Below are positions 36,805 to 45,198 of a DNA stretch of 64,000 nucleotides, piece after piece. The notes beneath the pieces are model-generated. The model was not told the DNA's origin. It saw nothing but the letters and a program-made list of their open reading frames with translations, and did not search any database. Position 1 is the first letter of the stretch, and every line of letters starts with the position of its first letter. The stretch is from the NCBI GenBank assembly GCA_963828385.1, contig CAWHEF010000002.1, positions 2,418,001-2,482,000 on the forward strand. Reading direction: 5' to 3'. Origin of the DNA: Bog-756 sp963828385 (GTDB lineage: Bacteria > Actinomycetota > Acidimicrobiia > Acidimicrobiales > RAAP-2). The position numbers and the translations under genes were made by a program.

Positions 36805-36810
36805 AGTGTA
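36805..36810 (-). promoter_or_regulatory. Putative -10 box for rpmE
   Basis: TACACT on the minus strand, 42 bp upstream of the rpmE ATG, fits an actinobacterial -10 element. The -35 region has no clear match, so this is a weak call. Confidence 0.35.
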
Positions 36811-36836
36811 GTGGTGCCGGGTGCCGGTCGGACCGG

Positions 36837-38732
36837 TCAGGTGGCTGGCCCCTTGGCGATCTCGGCCAGGAACTCGTCGTTGCTCTTCGTGGTCCGGATC
36901 TTGTCCATCAGCAGCTCCAGGCCGGCGGCGGCGCTCCCCTCGTTCGCCAGCGCGTTGAGCACTCGGCGCAGCTTCCACACCTGCTGGAGCTGGGACCGGT
37001 CGAACAGCAGCTCCTCGTGCCGGGTCGAGCTGGCGTTCACGTCGATCGACGGGTACAGCCGCCGCTCGGCCAGGCGCCGGTCCAACCGGAGCTCCATATT
37101 GCCGGTGCCCTTGAACTCCTCGAAGATGACTTCGTCCATCTTCGACCCCGTCTCCACCAGGGCGGTGGCCAGAATGGTGAGGGATCCGCCCTCTTCGATG
37201 TTCCGGGCGGCACCGAAGAACCGCTTTGGCGGATAGAGCGCTCCCGAATCCACGCCGCCGGACATGATCCGTCCGGTGGCCGGCTGGGCCAGGTTGTACG
37301 CCCGGGCCAGTCGGGTGATGCCGTCGAGGATGATCACGACGTCGGTGCCCGACTCGACCAAACGCTTGGCCCGTTCGATCGACAGCTCCGCCACCGAGGT
37401 GTGCTCCTCGGATGGGCGGTCGAACGTCGAGGCCACGACCTCGCCCTTGACCGACCGGCGCATGTCGGTGACCTCCTCGGGCCGCTCGTCGACCAGGAGG
37501 ACCATGAGGTGCACGTCCGGATTGTTCGCCTCGATCGAGTGGGCGATGTGCTTCATCACCGTCGTCTTCCCCGCCTTCGGCGGTGAGACGATGAGCCCGC
37601 GCTGCCCCTTGCCGATGGGAGAGAGGAGGTCGACGATCCTGGTCGTCATGTTCTCCTTCTCCCCGGGCAGCTCCAGATGGAGCCTCTCGTCGGGGAAGAG
37701 CGGGGTGAGATCCTCGAACCGAGGGCGGAGGCGGGCGACCTCCGGGTCGAGGCCCGATACCTTGTCGATCTGGAGGAGGGCCGGGAACTTCTCGGTGTTG
37801 CCAGCTGGACGGCAGTACCCCTCGACGGTGTCGCCCTTGCGGAGGGCGAAGCGGCGCGCCTGGCTGATCGACACGTACACGTCCTTGGGCGAGGGCAGGT
37901 AGCCCTCGGACCGCAGGAAGCCATATCCCTCGTCACGCAGGTCGAGCAACCCGCGTGCGGCAATGAGCTCGCCCTGGTACTGCTGGTCCTGACCGCCGGA
38001 ACCCTGGAGGTCGCCGTCAGTGCCCTGGCGGTCGCGCCCCCGGCGCCGGCGATTGCTCCGCCGGTTGCCGGCGTCGTCCCCCCCGCCCTGGTTGCGGTTC
38101 CGGTTGTTCTGGTTGTTGCGGTTCCGGTTGCCCTGGTTGTTGCGGTTCGGCTGGCCGCCCTGGCTCTGACCCTGGCCGCCCTGGCCGTTCTGTCGCTGGG
38201 CACCGACCTGGCCGCCCTGGCTCTGGTCTCGGGGACCCCCCTGGTCTCGCTGGCGATCAGGGTCCGCCGTCTCCGTGGTGCCGATCGACCGGCCACGGGT
38301 ATCGGAGTTCTGCGGCGCCGCTCCCCCGTCGCCTTCGGCGTCCACCGGTGCGCCCGACCCGTTGCCAGATGGACGCCCGGGCTCGAGGTCGAAGTCGAGG
38401 TCGTCTTCGAGCTCCACCGGCACCGACGCCACGGCGGCGTCGTCGCCCGGTCCGAACGATCGGGCAGCCGGCCTCGGTGACGGGGCCCGTTCGGCCTGTG
38501 TTCGAGAGGCCCCGTTGGCACCCGGAGCGTCGCCTGCTCCGCCGTTGCTCGACCCGGCTCCGTCTTCGTTGTCCGCCACCGATACGCCGGTGGCCTTCAG
38601 AATGCCATCGATCATGTCGGCCTTTTTCGTCCTGGTGGTGGTCTTCACAGACAGTGCCTGTGCGATGGCCTGGAGCTCTTCTCGCTCCTTGCCCTCCAAC
38701 ACCGAGCGCTCGAGCTGCTGTTCGGCAGTCAT
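36837..38732 (-). CDS. rho: Transcription termination factor Rho with N/Q-rich insert
   Basis: An intact 631-residue hexameric RNA helicase. The N-terminal Rho_N helices are MTAEQQLERSVLEGKEREEL to about residue 48. Residues 50-260 are low complexity, first acidic and Gly/Ala-rich, then strongly Asn/Gln/Gly/Arg-rich (NRNNQGNRNRNNQNNRNR). The cold-shock RNA-binding domain follows (LLDLRDEGYGFLRSEGY), then the ATPase with Walker A PPKAGKTTVMKH, Walker B DVVIILDGITRLARAYN, and GGVDSGALYPPKRFFGAARN. ATG 38732 follows GAGGAAG. The insert is a known actinobacterial elaboration thought to add RNA-binding surface. Confidence 0.95.
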   Translation of the reverse strand: MTAEQQLERSVLEGKEREELQAIAQALSVKTTTRTKKADMIDGILKATGVSVADNEDGAGSSNGGAGDAPGANGASRTQAERAPSPRPAARSFGPGDDAAVASVPVELEDDLDFDLEPGRPSGNGSGAPVDAEGDGGAAPQNSDTRGRSIGTTETADPDRQRDQGGPRDQSQGGQVGAQRQNGQGGQGQSQGGQPNRNNQGNRNRNNQNNRNRNQGGGDDAGNRRSNRRRRGRDRQGTDGDLQGSGGQDQQYQGELIAARGLLDLRDEGYGFLRSEGYLPSPKDVYVSISQARRFALRKGDTVEGYCRPAGNTEKFPALLQIDKVSGLDPEVARLRPRFEDLTPLFPDERLHLELPGEKENMTTRIVDLLSPIGKGQRGLIVSPPKAGKTTVMKHIAHSIEANNPDVHLMVLLVDERPEEVTDMRRSVKGEVVASTFDRPSEEHTSVAELSIERAKRLVESGTDVVIILDGITRLARAYNLAQPATGRIMSGGVDSGALYPPKRFFGAARNIEEGGSLTILATALVETGSKMDEVIFEEFKGTGNMELRLDRRLAERRLYPSIDVNASSTRHEELLFDRSQLQQVWKLRRVLNALANEGSAAAGLELLMDKIRTTKSNDEFLAEIAKGPAT

Positions 38733-38936
38733 CGGCTTCCTCGTTTCGAATGTCCTCGATGGCGAATGGAGCGAATCCACCCGCCGGGGAATCAGGGGTG
38801 GGGAGCTACGGGATCTGTCTCCCCGTATGCGACTCCCCCCGACGCTGAAACCGGGCCGATCCACGTGGTTCTACCTGGATCAGGGGGTTTCGACCACGGG
38901 CCCGCACGGGCCTGACGTGGAAGCGAAGGTGAGCCC

Positions 38937-38965
38937 AGTGTACAGGGGGGGCCGGCCGCAGGCAA
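38937..38965 (-). promoter_or_regulatory. Putative rho promoter
   Basis: On the minus strand TTGCCT (38965-38960), a 17-bp spacer and TACACT (38942-38937) form a good SigA-type promoter. Transcription would start near 38930, giving rho a leader of about 200 nt before ATG 38732. The rest of this 270-bp spacer holds no gene. Confidence 0.55.
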
Positions 38966-39003
38966 CACTATGGGCCGACTGGCCGCTCGCACCCGGACGA
39001 TCG

Positions 39004-40068
39004 CTACAGCGATAGCTCGGCGAGGACCGCCTTCAGGTCGGCGTCGACCGCGGTCGGCACCGAGATCTGGCTGATGGCGATGTCGGGGTCCTTCAGCCCG
39101 TGCCCGGTCAGGACGCACACCACGGTGGCCCCGGAGCCGATCCCGGCGGGAAGGCCCGTCTTCAAGAGACCGGCCACCGACGCCGCCGATGCCGGCTCGC
39201 AGAAGACCGCCTCCTCCGAGGCGAGGAGCCGGTATGCAGCCAGGATCTCGTCGTCGCTCACCGCCGCGATCCCCCCGCCGGACTCCGACGCCGCCGACGT
39301 GGCGCCGTACCAACTGGCCGGGTTGCCGATCCGGATGGCTGTCGCCACCGTCTCTGGATACTCGACGGGACGTCCCTCGACGATCGGAGCGGCCCCTTCC
39401 GCCTGGAACCCGAGCATGCGGGGTAGCCGGGTGGAGCGACCGGCCTCCTTGAACTCGAGGTACCCCTTCCAGTAGGCGGTGATGTTGCCGGCGTTTCCGA
39501 CGGGGATGCAGTGCACGTCGGGCGCGTCCCCGAGAGCGTCGACGATCTCGAACGCTGCCGACTTCTGGCCCTCGATGCGGTACGGGTTGACCGAGTTGAC
39601 CACGGTGACCGGAGCCCGCTCGCCGAGCTCGCGCACGATGGTCAGCGCCTCGTCGAAGTTGCCCCGGATCTGGAGGACCCGGGCTCCGTGGATGAGCGCC
39701 TGGGCCAGCTTGCCGAGGGCGATGTGACCCTCGGGGATGAGCACGGCGCAGGTGAGGCCGGCCCTGCCGGCGAAGGCCGCCGCCGAGGCCGACGTGTTCC
39801 CGGTGGAGGCGCACACCACCGCCTTCGCCCCCTCCTCGGCGGCCTTGGAGATGGCGACCGTCATACCCCGGTCCTTGAACGAGCCTGTCGGGTTGGCCCC
39901 TTCGACCTTGAGCATCACCCGGGCGCCGACCCGGTCCGACAGCCGGGGGGCGTCGAGAAGGGGTGTTCCCCCTTCGAGGAGCGTGACCACGGGGGTGCTG
40001 TCGCTCACGGGGAGGAAGGGTCGGTACTCCTCGATCACGCCCCGCCAGCGGCGCCGGTCCTCGGTCAC
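39004..40068 (-). CDS. thrC: Threonine synthase
   Basis: An intact 354-residue PLP enzyme that converts O-phosphohomoserine to threonine. The PLP lysine is in NPTGSFKDRGMTVA near residue 61, the phosphate-binding loop is VGNAGNITAYWKGY, and CASTGNTSASAAAFAGRAG is typical. GTG 40068 overlaps the hom stop (GTGA). thrB, which usually follows thrC in this actinobacterial block, is not present before rho. Confidence 0.95.
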   Translation of the reverse strand: MTEDRRRWRGVIEEYRPFLPVSDSTPVVTLLEGGTPLLDAPRLSDRVGARVMLKVEGANPTGSFKDRGMTVAISKAAEEGAKAVVCASTGNTSASAAAFAGRAGLTCAVLIPEGHIALGKLAQALIHGARVLQIRGNFDEALTIVRELGERAPVTVVNSVNPYRIEGQKSAAFEIVDALGDAPDVHCIPVGNAGNITAYWKGYLEFKEAGRSTRLPRMLGFQAEGAAPIVEGRPVEYPETVATAIRIGNPASWYGATSAASESGGGIAAVSDDEILAAYRLLASEEAVFCEPASAASVAGLLKTGLPAGIGSGATVVCVLTGHGLKDPDIAISQISVPTAVDADLKAVLAELSL

Positions 40069-41375
40069 CGGTCGTCCCCGACGATGCGTATGACGCCCCC
40101 GACCTCGGCCACGACGTCGAGCTTGGCCATTCCCTCCAGCGTGGCCCGTACGTCGCCCTCTCTGGCCCGGTGGGTGAGGAGGAGCAGACGGGCCCCCACG
40201 TCCCGGCCCTCCTGTTCCATCGAACGGATCGACACGTCGTGATCGCCGAAGACGGCGGTGACGGCGGCGAGGACGCCGGAGCGGTCCACCACGTCGAGGT
40301 TCATGTAGTAGGAGGCGAGGAGATCGGCCTCGGAGCAGAGCCGCGCCGGACGCCGCTCGGGTGCGGGGGCGGTGGTGCCGGCCGTCCAGTTGCGCACGGC
40401 GTCGATGAGGTCACCGACCACGGCGCTCGCAGAAGGGGAGCCGCCGGCGCCCTGGCCGTAGAGCATGAGCTCACCGGCAGCCTCGCCTTCGATGAAGACG
40501 GCGTTGAAGGACCCGCGCACACCGGCCAGCGGATGGGAGTCGGGCACGAGAGCGGGATGGACTCGTACGGAGAGCGCGTCGCCTTCGGTGCGCTCCACGA
40601 CCGCCAGGAGCTTGACCACGTACCCGAGTCGCCGGGCGAAGCTGATGTCGACCTGCCGGATCGAGGTGATCCCCTCGCGCATGACATCGTCGCCGGACAC
40701 GTCGTACCCGAAGGCCACGCCGGCAAGGATTGCCGCCTTGGCTGCTGCGTCGAAGCCCTCGACGTCGGCCGTCGGGTCCCGTTCGGCCAGGCCGAGACTC
40801 TGGGCCTCGGCCAACGCCTCGGCATAGCCGGCTCCCTCCTCGCTCATCTTGGTCAGGATGTAGTTGGTCGTCCCGTTGACGATGCCCATGACCCGGTGGA
40901 TGCGCTCACCGGTCAATGATTCGCGTAGGGCCCGCACCAGAGGGATCGCTCCGGCCACGGCAGCTTCGTAGAGCAGGTCGACCCCCTTGGCTTCGGCCAG
41001 CGCCCGCAGCTCGACCCCGTCGGGGGACGCCAGGAGGGCTTTGTTGGCGGTGACAACCGACTTGCCTGCCTCCAGCGCGGCGCGCACGAAGCGGCCGGCG
41101 TCCTCGACACCCCCGATGAGCTCGACGACCAGATCGATCGACGGTCTTCTCACCAGCTCCATGGCGTCGGTGGTGAGAAGGCCTTGTGGGACGTGTGGCG
41201 AACGGTGACGGGCCGGGTCCCTGACGGCGACCCCGCCCACTTCGAGGCGGGCACCGGATTGCACGGCCAGCTCGTCGGCGCGGTCGCAGACGATCTCCAA
41301 CAGGGCAGACCCGACGTTTCCGCAGCCGAGCACGGCGATGCGCGCCACGCGCGGTGAGGACGGCACCGAGGTCAC
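40065..41375 (-). CDS. hom: Homoserine dehydrogenase
   Basis: An intact 436-residue NAD(P)H oxidoreductase making homoserine from aspartate semialdehyde. The Rossmann motif is IAVLGCGNVGSALLE, followed by VTANKALLASPDG, the catalytic domain GIVNGTTNYILTKM and ERDPTADVEGFDAAAKAAILA, and a C-terminal ACT domain (LDVVDRSGVLAAVTAVFGDHDVSIRSM) that would give feedback control by threonine. It is translationally coupled to thrC. Confidence 0.95.
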   Translation of the reverse strand: MTSVPSSPRVARIAVLGCGNVGSALLEIVCDRADELAVQSGARLEVGGVAVRDPARHRSPHVPQGLLTTDAMELVRRPSIDLVVELIGGVEDAGRFVRAALEAGKSVVTANKALLASPDGVELRALAEAKGVDLLYEAAVAGAIPLVRALRESLTGERIHRVMGIVNGTTNYILTKMSEEGAGYAEALAEAQSLGLAERDPTADVEGFDAAAKAAILAGVAFGYDVSGDDVMREGITSIRQVDISFARRLGYVVKLLAVVERTEGDALSVRVHPALVPDSHPLAGVRGSFNAVFIEGEAAGELMLYGQGAGGSPSASAVVGDLIDAVRNWTAGTTAPAPERRPARLCSEADLLASYYMNLDVVDRSGVLAAVTAVFGDHDVSIRSMEQEGRDVGARLLLLTHRAREGDVRATLEGMAKLDVVAEVGGVIRIVGDDR

Positions 41376-41427
41376 CCGGTTACGCTACCCCGCCGTCAGG
41401 TTCCGCCCCGACCCGGGTGAACGTGTA

Positions 41428-42792
41428 TCAGAGCTCGAGCCGGACCAGGTCGTCGTAGGTCTCGCGCCGCACGACCACCCGGGCATTGCCCTCTTCCACG
41501 AAGACGACCGCCGGACGCGGCACCCGGTTGTAGTTCGACGCCATCGAGTGTCCGTAGGCCCCGGTGACCGGCGTGGCCAGGATGTCCCCCACGCGGATGT
41601 CGTCGGGCACGTAGCCGCGGGCGACGATCACGTCCCCGGACTCGCAGTGCTTGCCGACGACCCGCACGGCCGACGTTCGAGGAGCACCGACCTCGCGAGG
41701 GAGGAAGGCCTCGTAGCCGCTTCCGTACAGCACCGGTCGGGGGTTGTCGCTCATGCCGCCGTCGACCGACACATAGGTGCGCTCCTCGGAGACAGGCTTG
41801 ATCGTCCCCACCCGGTAGAGGGTGAGCGCCGCCGAGGCCACGATCGAGCGACCGGGCTCGGCCGTCACCCGCACGGAGTCGGGGATGCCGGCATCCCGGC
41901 ACGCGCTCCGGACGGCTGCCGCCCATGCCGCCATGGTGGGAGCCTCCTCGCCGTTGACGTAGGCGACGCCGAGCCCCCCGCCCACCACCAGCTCGGACAG
42001 TCCCAGGGGAGCAAAGAACCGGGCCAGGATCGAAACGGCCCGGACGAACGGTTCGACGGCGAAGACCTGGCTGCCGAGATGGGCGTGGATGCCGACCAGC
42101 TCCACGATCCCCTTGGCGTCGAGGTCGCCGAGGCGACGAAGGGCGTCCTCGGCCGATTTCGACGCCAGGCCGAACCCGAACTTCGAGTCGTGCTGGCCCG
42201 TCCGGACGAACTCATGGGTGTGGACCTCGACTCCGGGCGTGATGCGGGCCAGGACCTTCGGCCGGGGTGGAGGGGTGTCGGCTGACGCGTTCGGACCCGG
42301 CCAGCCGGTCAGAATGCGTTCGATGCGATCGATCTCGTCGAAGGAATCGACCACGATCCGGCCCACACCTGCGGTCATCGCCTCGGTGAGCTCTTCTTCG
42401 GACTTGTTGTTGCCGTGCAGGACGAGACGGTGGGCGGGCACCCCGGCGACGACGGCGACGTGGAGCTCCCCTCCCGTCGACACGTCGAGGCACATCCCCT
42501 CCTCGTGGGCCAGACGTGCCATCGCCACACAGAGAAAGGCCTTGGTGGCATAAGCGACGCCGTCGCCCCAGGCGTCGACTGCTTCCCGGCACCTATCGCG
42601 CAGGTGGGCTTGGTCGTAGACGAAGAGCGGGGTGCCGTAAGTGTCGGCCAGCTCCGCCAGGTCGAGACCCCCGACGCGCAGCTCTCCGCCCTCTGCGACC
42701 TCGGATGTCATGGGGAGGAGCGCCGTGGCGACCGGGGCGGTCGGGTCCCCGGGGGGAGGTGTGAGCCCCTGTTCGGGGTCCGGATCGAACAC
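41428..42792 (-). CDS. lysA: Diaminopimelate decarboxylase
   Basis: An intact 454-residue PLP enzyme, the last step of lysine synthesis. It has YGTPLFVYDQAHLRDR, the PLP lysine in VAYATKAFLC, VLHGNNKSEEEL, HAHLGSQVF, VVGGGLGVAY, TAEPGRSIVASAAL and the second-subunit Cys in VVGKHCESGDVI. GTG 42792 behind AGAGGAGG was chosen; ATG 42711, nearer the usual start, is possible. It lies 76 bp from argS and 52 bp from hom. Confidence 0.94.
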   Translation of the reverse strand: MFDPDPEQGLTPPPGDPTAPVATALLPMTSEVAEGGELRVGGLDLAELADTYGTPLFVYDQAHLRDRCREAVDAWGDGVAYATKAFLCVAMARLAHEEGMCLDVSTGGELHVAVVAGVPAHRLVLHGNNKSEEELTEAMTAGVGRIVVDSFDEIDRIERILTGWPGPNASADTPPPRPKVLARITPGVEVHTHEFVRTGQHDSKFGFGLASKSAEDALRRLGDLDAKGIVELVGIHAHLGSQVFAVEPFVRAVSILARFFAPLGLSELVVGGGLGVAYVNGEEAPTMAAWAAAVRSACRDAGIPDSVRVTAEPGRSIVASAALTLYRVGTIKPVSEERTYVSVDGGMSDNPRPVLYGSGYEAFLPREVGAPRTSAVRVVGKHCESGDVIVARGYVPDDIRVGDILATPVTGAYGHSMASNYNRVPRPAVVFVEEGNARVVVRRETYDDLVRLEL

Positions 42793-42868
42793 CGGGCCTC
42801 CTCTCAGCCTTCCCGTCCGGCTCGGGGCCGGGTCCGGGGCCGGCTCCGTGGCCGGGTCACAGGGCGGG

Positions 42869-44509
42869 TCACAGCGACTCCGGTGCGGACACACCGAGCA
42901 GCCCGAGCCCGATGGCGAGCCCGATGCGAGCACCCTCGACCAGCCAGAGCCGCGCCTGGGTCAGATCCGGCCCGACCCGTTCGGCCAGGATCGGGCAGTC
43001 GTGATAGAAGCCGTGGAAGCTGGTGGCGAGACGACGCACCCACGTCGTGACCTTGATCGGAGCCCGGTCGACGGCCGCCTCGGCCACCACCTCTGGCAGC
43101 TCTTCGAGGCACCGGATGAGCTCGAGTTCGCGTTCGTGCGTCAACAGAGAGAGATCGACCTGGGCAAGCGGAGCGCGGACCACCGCTCGCTCCTCCGCTT
43201 TGCGTCCGACCCCGCCGATGCGGGCGCTCGCCATCTGCACGTAGTACACGGGATTGTCGGCCGACTGCTCGCGTACCGAGGCCAGGTCGAAGGTCGTGGC
43301 CTGGTCGAGCGAGCTCATCAGGCTCAGGATGCGGGTGGCGTCGGGACCGATGTCGGCCACCACCGAGTCGAGGGTGATGGCATTGCCGGCCCGCTTCCCC
43401 ATCTTCACCGCTTCGTCGCCGTCCACCAACGAGACCATCTGACCGAGCTTGACCTCGAGCTGAGACGCATCGACGCCGAGGGCCCGGATCCCGGCAACGA
43501 GGCTCGACACCTGGCCGTGATGGTCGGCACCGAAGATGTCGATGACGCGGTGGAAGCCGCGCACGAGGAACTTGTCCCGGTGGTAGGCGAGGTCCCCGGC
43601 GAGGTAGGTGGCGTCCCCGTTCGACTTGCGAAGCACCCGGTCGCGGGCGTCCCCCATGGCCGTGGCCCGGAACCAGGTGGCCCCGTCCTCCTCGAAGACG
43701 AGGTCCCGGGCCGCCAAGAGGTCGATGGTCTCGTCCACGGCGCCGCTCTCCTCGATCGACGCCTGGCTGTACCACTCGTCGAAGTAGATCCCGACGGCGC
43801 CGAGCGAGCTCCTGATGTGCTCGAGGATGTGAGTGGCGGCAAAGCGGCCGGCGACGGTGACGTCGTCGGGACCGTCGTAGGCCCCCGCCAGCTCGGTCAC
43901 GTACTCGCCCGCATAACCGCCCTCGGGGACGTCGTCGCCCCGGCGACGGGCGAGCAGGCTCATGCCGAGGGTGCGGATCTGCCCTCCGGTGTCGTTTACG
44001 TAGTACTCCCGGCTCACCCCGTGGCCCGACCGGGCGAGGATCCGGGCCAGCGAGTCGCCGTAGCTGCCCCACCAGCCATTGCCGACATGGATCGGGCCGG
44101 TCGGGTTGGCCGAGACGAACTCCACCTGGACCCGCTCGCCGTGGCCGACGTCGGGCCGGGCGTAGTCCTGCTCGCCCTGGGCGAGCAGATCGGCGAGGGC
44201 ATCGATGAGCCAGGCGTCGTCCAGCCGGAAGTTGACGAACCCGGGGCCCGCCACCTCGACGGACTCGACATGGTGAGGCGGGTCGGCCGACAGCACGTCG
44301 ACGAGCGCGGTGGCCAGGGTCCGGGGATCGGTGCCGGCCGACTTGGCCGTCACCATGGCGACGTTGGTCGACCAGTCTCCGTGATCACGGCGAGAGGGAC
44401 GCTCCAGATGGACGGCGTCCGCCTCGACGCAAAGCGGCACGCCGTCGCGTTCGGCGACGGTGGCGGCGGCGGTGCTCACGGCCTGGGCGAGGTCGTCACG
44501 GGCGGACAT
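42869..44509 (-). CDS. argS: Arginyl-tRNA synthetase
   Basis: An intact 546-residue class I synthetase. The HIGH motif appears as HVGN in SANPTGPIHVGNGWWGSYGD, REYYVNDTGGQI is the family signature, IDIFGADHHGQVSSLVAG lies in the active site, KMGKRAGN takes the place of KMSKS, and the C-terminal DALR helical bundle begins near YYVQMASARI. It heads the argS-lysA-hom-thrC block and lies next to tRNA-Arg(CCG), though on the opposite strand. Confidence 0.95.
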   Translation of the reverse strand: MSARDDLAQAVSTAAATVAERDGVPLCVEADAVHLERPSRRDHGDWSTNVAMVTAKSAGTDPRTLATALVDVLSADPPHHVESVEVAGPGFVNFRLDDAWLIDALADLLAQGEQDYARPDVGHGERVQVEFVSANPTGPIHVGNGWWGSYGDSLARILARSGHGVSREYYVNDTGGQIRTLGMSLLARRRGDDVPEGGYAGEYVTELAGAYDGPDDVTVAGRFAATHILEHIRSSLGAVGIYFDEWYSQASIEESGAVDETIDLLAARDLVFEEDGATWFRATAMGDARDRVLRKSNGDATYLAGDLAYHRDKFLVRGFHRVIDIFGADHHGQVSSLVAGIRALGVDASQLEVKLGQMVSLVDGDEAVKMGKRAGNAITLDSVVADIGPDATRILSLMSSLDQATTFDLASVREQSADNPVYYVQMASARIGGVGRKAEERAVVRAPLAQVDLSLLTHERELELIRCLEELPEVVAEAAVDRAPIKVTTWVRRLATSFHGFYHDCPILAERVGPDLTQARLWLVEGARIGLAIGLGLLGVSAPESL

Positions 44510-44551
44510 AGTGATTCGAGGATACGTCCTCCCAGCTGGCCTTCCCGCTGT

Positions 44552-44612
44552 GCCGGGGCTGAGGGCCGGGGCTGAGGGTCGGGGCTGGGGTCGGGGCGAG
44601 GGCGGTGCGGCA
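44552..44612 (+). repeat. G-rich imperfect repeats (GGGGCTGAGGGYC)
   Basis: Three imperfect 13-bp units of the form GCCGGGGCTGAGG follow one another and run into GGGGTCGGGGCGAGGG. The tract contains at least six runs of three or more G on the plus strand and could form a G-quadruplex. It lies just upstream of the tRNA promoter. Confidence 0.6.
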
Positions 44613-44613
44613 C

Positions 44614-44619
44614 TACAGT
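44614..44619 (+). promoter_or_regulatory. Putative -10 box of tRNA-Arg
   Basis: TACAGT lies 57 bp before the mature tRNA 5' end. It fits TANNNT, but the upstream G-rich repeats leave no good -35 match. Confidence 0.3.
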
Positions 44620-44675
44620 TGTCGGGCAGCCCGAGGCATTGGGGACAGGCGACCCCGTGCTGCGGCGACCATCAC

Positions 44676-44747
44676 GCCCTCGTAGCTCAGCGGATAGAGC
44701 ATCGGCCTCCGGAGCCGTGAGCGCAGGTTCGAGTCCTGCCGGGGGCA
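44676..44747 (+). tRNA. tRNA-Arg (CCG)
   Basis: A 72-base cloverleaf. The acceptor stem is GCCCTCG with CGGGGGC, the D arm is GCTC-AGCGGATA-GAGC, the anticodon loop CTCCGGA gives anticodon CCG at 44709-44711, and the T arm is GCAGG-TTCGAGT-CCTGC. The discriminator is A and CCA is not encoded. There is a T-T mismatch at the top of the anticodon stem. It marks the left edge of an accessory region with a tyrosine-recombinase remnant. Confidence 0.95.
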
Positions 44748-44760
44748 CCCCCCAGTCCTC

Positions 44761-44778
44761 CCGCACGAACCTGTGCGG
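44761..44778 (+). terminator. Hairpin downstream of tRNA-Arg
   Basis: CCGCAC-GAACCT-GTGCGG forms a perfect 6-bp stem 13 bp after the tRNA. No T tract follows, so it may be a processing or termination hairpin of the tRNA transcript. Confidence 0.35.
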
Positions 44779-44906
44779 CGAGCTGAGCTGCCTCGCTGTC
44801 GCGATGGTAGAGGGGGACGGCGACGTCGAGTGCGCGCTGTCGCCGGACTGAAGGATGACGTCGAGCTGCAGCCATTCGCGCTGGGTTCCTTTAGAGGCTC
44901 CATACC

Positions 44907-45179
44907 TTGGAAGCGAGAATGGAACCATGGAGACTCGATCGGCAGCCTCGGTCCTCCACCTCGTTGGGTGCCTTGAGCGAGGGGGAACGAACGGTGCTCA
45001 CGTATCTCGCTACTTCTATGACTTACAACGAAATAGCCGACACGCTCTATGTGTCGGTCAATACGGTCAAGACCCATGCCAGGAGTATCAGTCCAAAGCT
45101 GGGTGCCACTTCGCGATCCAAAGCCGTCGTTCGGGCACGGGACCTTTCAATTTCTGTGACGCCTGGCATTGTCCGCTGA
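44907..45179 (+). pseudogene. LuxR-type HTH fragment
   Basis: A 90-codon frame whose residues 22-80 are a LuxR C-terminal helix-turn-helix: LSEGERTVLTYLATSMTYNEIADTLYVS, then VNTVKTHARSISPKLG and SRSKAVVRARDL. The four-helix order and the VNTVKTH recognition helix are complete. Everything upstream that would carry an ATPase or receiver domain is missing, and the DNA is less GC-rich than its neighbours. It may be the remnant of a large LuxR regulator; a free-standing DNA-binding domain is possible. Confidence 0.6.
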
Positions 45180-45198
45180 CAAGTCCCCGACACGAAGG

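Noticed and set aside
37677..38480. Plus-strand open frame with hydrophobic character opposite rho
   Set aside because: It is the complement of the N/Q/R-rich codons of rho and has no start signals or family.
36837..38864. Earlier start of rho at 38864
   Set aside because: The extra 44 residues are not Rho-like, and ATG 38732 has a proper GAGGAAG ribosome site and the normal N-terminus.
44552..44612. CRISPR-like array
   Set aside because: The repeats are short, contiguous and without unique spacers, and no cas genes are present.
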